Origin: Piscinibacter sp. HJYY11
GTDB taxonomy: Bacteria > Pseudomonadota > Gammaproteobacteria > Burkholderiales > Burkholderiaceae_C
Direction of reading: 5' to 3'
Length of the DNA stretch: 64,000 nucleotides
Assembly: GCF_016735515.1 (NCBI RefSeq)
Contig: NZ_JAERQZ010000001.1
Location: forward strand, 2,530,746-2,594,745
The translations under genes and the position numbers were made by a program. The first letter of the stretch is position 1. Each line of letters begins with the position of its first letter. Positions 61,412-64,000 of this stretch are shown here, piece by piece. The notes under the pieces are model-generated. The model ran no database searches. It was not told the origin of the DNA and saw only the letters and a list, made by a program, of their open reading frames with translations.

Positions 61412-61770
61412 GCCAGCCTCCACGCCGCGAGTGCCACGCAGGCGATGGACAGCAGCGAGCTCACGACGATGAGGACACGCGTGCGCACGCGCAGCGTTTC
61501 GACAGCTTCGACGATGCGGGCGTTCTGCTCGGCCAGGGTCTCGATCAGCTGGGCCGAGGCCTTCTGCTGCTCGGCGAGCTCGGCGAGGCTCGCCTCGAGT
61601 TGCGCGATGCGCGCCGACGGGTCGCCGGCCGTTGCGGGCGTGGTCGCGGCCTCTTCGGCCTGCTGCGAGCGGGTGAAGATCTTGCGGGCGCTCTTGACGA
61701 TGCCCGGGGTCGCTTCGATCACGTCGCCCCACGGGATCACCTTGAGGGCGGTCATCCAACCTATGGCCAT
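61408..61770 (-). CDS. Small tail-anchored coiled-coil protein, unknown
   Basis: Protein of 120 aa. The first 40 residues (MAIGWMTALKVIPWGDVIEATPGIVKSARKIF) are amphipathic, a coiled coil follows (ARIAQLEASLAELAEQQKASAQLIETLAEQNARIVEAVETL), and a single C-terminal membrane helix ends the protein. Coupled to the DUF72 gene by a GTGA overlap. No recognised family. Confidence 0.72.
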   Translation of the reverse strand: MAIGWMTALKVIPWGDVIEATPGIVKSARKIFTRSQQAEEAATTPATAGDPSARIAQLEASLAELAEQQKASAQLIETLAEQNARIVEAVETLRVRTRVLIVVSSLLSIACVALAAWRLA

Positions 61771-61817
61771 GCTGTTGGCCTGCCGGCATGGGGCCGGTCA
61801 GGCCGCGAAAGTGTCGC

Positions 61818-61840
61818 ACCCCGCGGGCTGGCCGCGGGGT
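61818..61840 (-). terminator. Hairpin after the glycine-zipper lipoprotein gene
   Basis: A perfect 9-bp stem ACCCCGCGG/CCGCGGGGT with a 5-base loop, 6 bases beyond the stop of the minus-strand gene at 61847. The T-run is poor on either side, so termination may be weak. Confidence 0.5.
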
Positions 61841-61846
61841 TTGTCA

Positions 61847-62374
61847 TCAGGCTGGCTGGAGGCTTCCGCCCTCGACCTTGACACGCGAGCCCACCTGCAG
61901 GCCGCTCAGCGATTCGCGGCGGAAGGTGCGGGTCTGGCCGTTGTCGAGCTGCACCTGCACGTTGTAGCCGACCACGCGCTCCTTGCGGTCGCGCTCGATC
62001 TTGTTGCCGAGCAGGCCGCCACCGATGGCGCCGGCGGCGGTGGCCGCCTTCTGGCCGTTGCCGTCGCCCACCTGGTAGCCGAGCACGCCCCCGATCACCG
62101 CGCCGGTCGCTGCGCCCACGCCGGTGCCCTTGGGCCGCTCGGTGAGCGTTTCGATGTGGCGGACTTCGCCCATCAGCGCCACCGGGGCGGCGGGGCGCTC
62201 GGGCGCCGCACGAGGCGTGCTCTTGGCGGTCGGCACCGGTGTGCCGTCTGCCTTCACGGGGCTGCCGTCCTGCGGGCCGCAGCCGCCGAGGATGACCAGG
62301 CACGCCAGTGATCCGGCGGCGAGTGACGCGGTGATGCGGTCAACGGGATGCTTGTGATAAGTGTGGTGTTGCAT
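61847..62374 (-). CDS. Glycine-zipper outer-membrane lipoprotein (SlyB-like)
   Basis: Protein of 175 aa from ATG 62374 with ribosome site CAGGAG. Signal peptide with lipobox LGGC (ACLVILGGCGPQ). After a Pro-rich linker comes the glycine-zipper pair GVGAATGAVIGGVLGYQVGDGNGQ and AATAAGAIGGGLLGNKIE, followed by a C-terminal strand domain (YNVQVQLDNGQTRTFRRESL). SlyB-type proteins sit in the outer membrane and help keep it intact under stress. Frame upstream of 62374 is not supported. Confidence 0.88.
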   Translation of the reverse strand: MQHHTYHKHPVDRITASLAAGSLACLVILGGCGPQDGSPVKADGTPVPTAKSTPRAAPERPAAPVALMGEVRHIETLTERPKGTGVGAATGAVIGGVLGYQVGDGNGQKAATAAGAIGGGLLGNKIERDRKERVVGYNVQVQLDNGQTRTFRRESLSGLQVGSRVKVEGGSLQPA

Positions 62375-62505
62375 GTCGTGCTCCTGGCCCATTCCTCGGG
62401 CTGTCTTCACGGGGTGGCATCTTCCCGGGCCGGCGGGAGGGCGTCTGCCCGCTCGGGCCGCAGCGTGGCGTAGGACGAAAAGCCATGCCGTTGCAGCTGC
62501 ACACA

Positions 62506-62527
62506 GCTGTAGGTCTCGGCCTACAGC
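62506..62527. repeat. Inverted repeat in the 62375-62623 gap
   Basis: GCTGTAGG/CCTACAGC, 8 bp perfect, 6-base spacer. It lies about 130 bases upstream of the lipoprotein gene and about 100 before the small plus-strand ORF. No T-run. It could be an operator; the rest of the gap shows nothing clear. Confidence 0.35.
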
Positions 62528-62623
62528 GGGTCGCTCGGTCGCCTGATGGCGGCGTTGGCCCGGGCCTCGCACGATGGCAATCAGCCGTGCCAATGGGGCC
62601 GCGGGGGATGCAGGAGCGAGATC

Positions 62624-62818
62624 ATGCCGAACGATGAATGGCTGGAAGACGTGCGTCGCTGGTACTACGGCGGCAGCCCCCCGGCAGCAGAAGCCGCGGA
62701 CCTCGACGCGGGCGCAACCGCACCCGTCGAGCTGGGCTATGAAGCCGCACACCCGGCCCTGCAAGCCCGCCACTGGCCCGACGCGGCCGCCGTGCGCGGC
62801 GAGCAGCGCCCGGTCTGA
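62624..62818 (+). CDS. Small acidic protein, unknown
   Basis: ORF of 64 aa (MPNDEWLEDVRRWYYGGS) preceded by a good ribosome site (CAGGAG, 7 bases before ATG). Acidic, Ala/Pro-rich, no membrane segment. The ribosome site is the main support. It ends 19 bases before the stop of the convergent carboxyltransferase gene. Confidence 0.5.
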   Translation: MPNDEWLEDVRRWYYGGSPPAAEAADLDAGATAPVELGYEAAHPALQARHWPDAAAVRGEQRPV

Positions 62819-62837
62819 GCGGCTCTCCTCCGGCTCC

Positions 62838-64000
62838 TCACCAGGTGTCGATCGGGGCGCTGCGGCGCTCCGACACGCGTGACGACGCGAGCCCGCGCGC
62901 CAGCCAATGGCGCGTGTCGGCCGGGTCGATCACGGCGTCGATCTCCAGCATCGCCGCCATGTGGATGGCCTTGCCGCGCGCGTACTGCGCGGCGACCAGC
63001 TTGTCGAAGAGCGCATCGCGCTCGGCGCCTTCGGTCGCCGCCGCCAGCTCCTTGCGATAGCCCAGGCGCACCGCGCCTTCGAGCCCCATGCCCCCGAATT
63101 CGCCGGTGGGCCAGGCGGCCGTCAGTGCCGGCGAGTGGAAGCCGCCGCCGGCCATCGCCATCGCCCCCAGGCCGTACCCCTTTCGCAGCACCAGCGTGAG
63201 GAAGGGCACGCGCAAGTGCGCGGCCGTCACGAACATGCGGCTCACGTGCCGCACCTGCGCCTTCTCCTCGATCTCGGGGCCGACCATGAAGCCCGGGGTG
63301 TCGACCAGCGAGACGATGGGCAGGCCATGCGCGTTGCACAGCTGCATGAAACGCGCGGCCTTGTCGGCGGCGTCGGCATCGATCGCGCCGCCCAGGTGCA
63401 CCGGGTTGTTGGCCATCAGGCCGATCGGGCGGCCTTCGATGCGCGCGAGTGCCGTGAGGATGCCCACGCCGAAACCTGCGCGCAACTCGAGCAGCGAGCC
63501 GGTGTCGGCCACGCCGCGCATGACCTGGCGCACGTCGTAGGCACGCACGCGGTTCTCGGGCAGCGCGTCGCGCAGCCTCTTGGGATCGTCAGCCGACCAT
63601 TCGCCGAGGCGGCCCTGAAAATAGCCCAGGTACTGCCTGGCCACCGCGACGGCCTGGGCCTCGCTGTCGACCAGCACGTCGATCACGCCGTTGGCGTGCT
63701 GCACGTGGCTCGGGCCGACCTGCTCGGGCGTGTAGACGCCGAGGCCGCCGCCTTCGATCATCGCGGGGCCGCCCATGCCGATGTTGCTGTCGCGCGTGGC
63801 GATGATCACGTCGCTGCAGCCGAGCAGCGCGGCGTTGCCGGCAAAGCAGCGGCCGGCCACGATGCCCACCACCGGCACCTGCCCGCTCAGGCGCGCGTAG
63901 TTCGCAAACGTCGTGAGGTGCAGGCCGGCGACGGTGGCCGAGTCGGTGTCACCGGGGCGGCCGCCGCCGCCTTCGGCAAACAGCACCACCGGCAGCTTCT
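62838..64000 (-). CDS. Acyl-CoA carboxyltransferase (AccD/PccB-like), N-terminus beyond window
   Basis: Carboxyltransferase domain of a biotin-dependent acyl-CoA carboxylase; 387 residues are visible and the 5' end lies outside. CrotonaseB-fold blocks: VVLFAEGGGGRPGDTD, GRCFAGNAALLGCSDVIIATRDSNIGMGGPAMIEGGG, DTPGFMVGPEIEEK and LRKGYGLGAMAMAGGGFHSP. The gene may be a separate beta subunit or the C-terminal part of a longer single-chain carboxylase; the window cannot decide. Substrate (acetyl-, propionyl- or other acyl-CoA) is not determined. Confidence 0.88.
   Translation of the reverse strand, partial: KLPVVLFAEGGGGRPGDTDSATVAGLHLTTFANYARLSGQVPVVGIVAGRCFAGNAALLGCSDVIIATRDSNIGMGGPAMIEGGGLGVYTPEQVGPSHVQHANGVIDVLVDSEAQAVAVARQYLGYFQGRLGEWSADDPKRLRDALPENRVRAYDVRQVMRGVADTGSLLELRAGFGVGILTALARIEGRPIGLMANNPVHLGGAIDADAADKAARFMQLCNAHGLPIVSLVDTPGFMVGPEIEEKAQVRHVSRMFVTAAHLRVPFLTLVLRKGYGLGAMAMAGGGFHSPALTAAWPTGEFGGMGLEGAVRLGYRKELAAATEGAERDALFDKLVAAQYARGKAIHMAAMLEIDAVIDPADTRHWLARGLASSRVSERRSAPIDTW

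Overview
The window is high-GC DNA (roughly 65-70% G+C by eye) from a betaproteobacterium, most likely order Burkholderiales near Rubrivivax, Leptothrix, Rhizobacter or Piscinibacter. The evidence is gene order: corC-lnt-glyQ-glyS-gmhB-plsC-YgjP, the dksA-STAS-hslV-hslU block, many solitary periplasmic binding proteins (Bug/TctC and LivK types), and the style of the IcmF, PPK2 and single-Cys DksA proteins. I found no rRNA, tRNA, CRISPR array, insertion sequence or prophage. The DNA reads as chromosomal, with coding on both strands and short gaps (none over about 280 bases).

Region 1-6.1 kb (minus strand) holds envelope regulation: glrK-qseG-glrR, a two-component system with its lipoprotein, then opgG-opgH for osmoregulated periplasmic glucans. 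The gap before opgG holds a sigma-54 -24/-12 element and two TGTC-N10-GACA inverted repeats, the recognition pattern known for enterobacterial GlrR. The cluster therefore looks like a regulator placed next to its own target. 6.3-12.2 kb: a porin, then a minus-strand string (Bug protein, N-formylglutamate amidohydrolase, LivK-type protein, orphan response regulator) opposite a divergent LysR gene. 12.2-20.2 kb: housekeeping envelope and translation genes. 20.3-26.2 kb: a COG0523 metallochaperone GTPase, a DksA with a long histone-like N-terminal tail, a STAS protein and the HslVU protease.

26.2-36.7 kb: an orphan sugar-binding protein, coaX with a coupled unknown gene, then ppk2-icmF behind a perfect 24-base palindrome, a second LivK-type protein and a TPR-GGDEF diguanylate cyclase. 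36.9-39.1 kb: a two-gene flavoprotein dehydrogenase (Tat-exported small subunit plus GMC subunit with a CX5CX3C iron-sulfur motif), closed by a strong terminator. 39.1-45.7 kb: LysR/GST/FMN-binding protein, then SDR, acyl-CoA dehydrogenase and acyl-CoA ligase, a fatty-acid-type catabolic run.

45.7-52.3 kb: small membrane proteins, a UMF1-type MFS transporter coupled to an SDR-like protein that carries both halohydrin-dehalogenase signature motifs, a NUDIX-metallo-beta-lactamase fusion, a histidine phosphatase and a ferredoxin. 52.3-57.3 kb: three genes joined by 4-base stop/start overlaps (DUF3857 transglutaminase-TPR protein, MGDG-synthase-like glycosyltransferase, App1-like phosphatidate phosphatase), which together suggest a glycolipid-making system. 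57.4-64 kb: carboxylesterase lipoprotein, DUF1428, truD, DUF72, a glycine-zipper lipoprotein and a truncated carboxyltransferase gene.

All calls come from reading the sequence without database searches. Family names rest on recognised motifs and remembered homologues.
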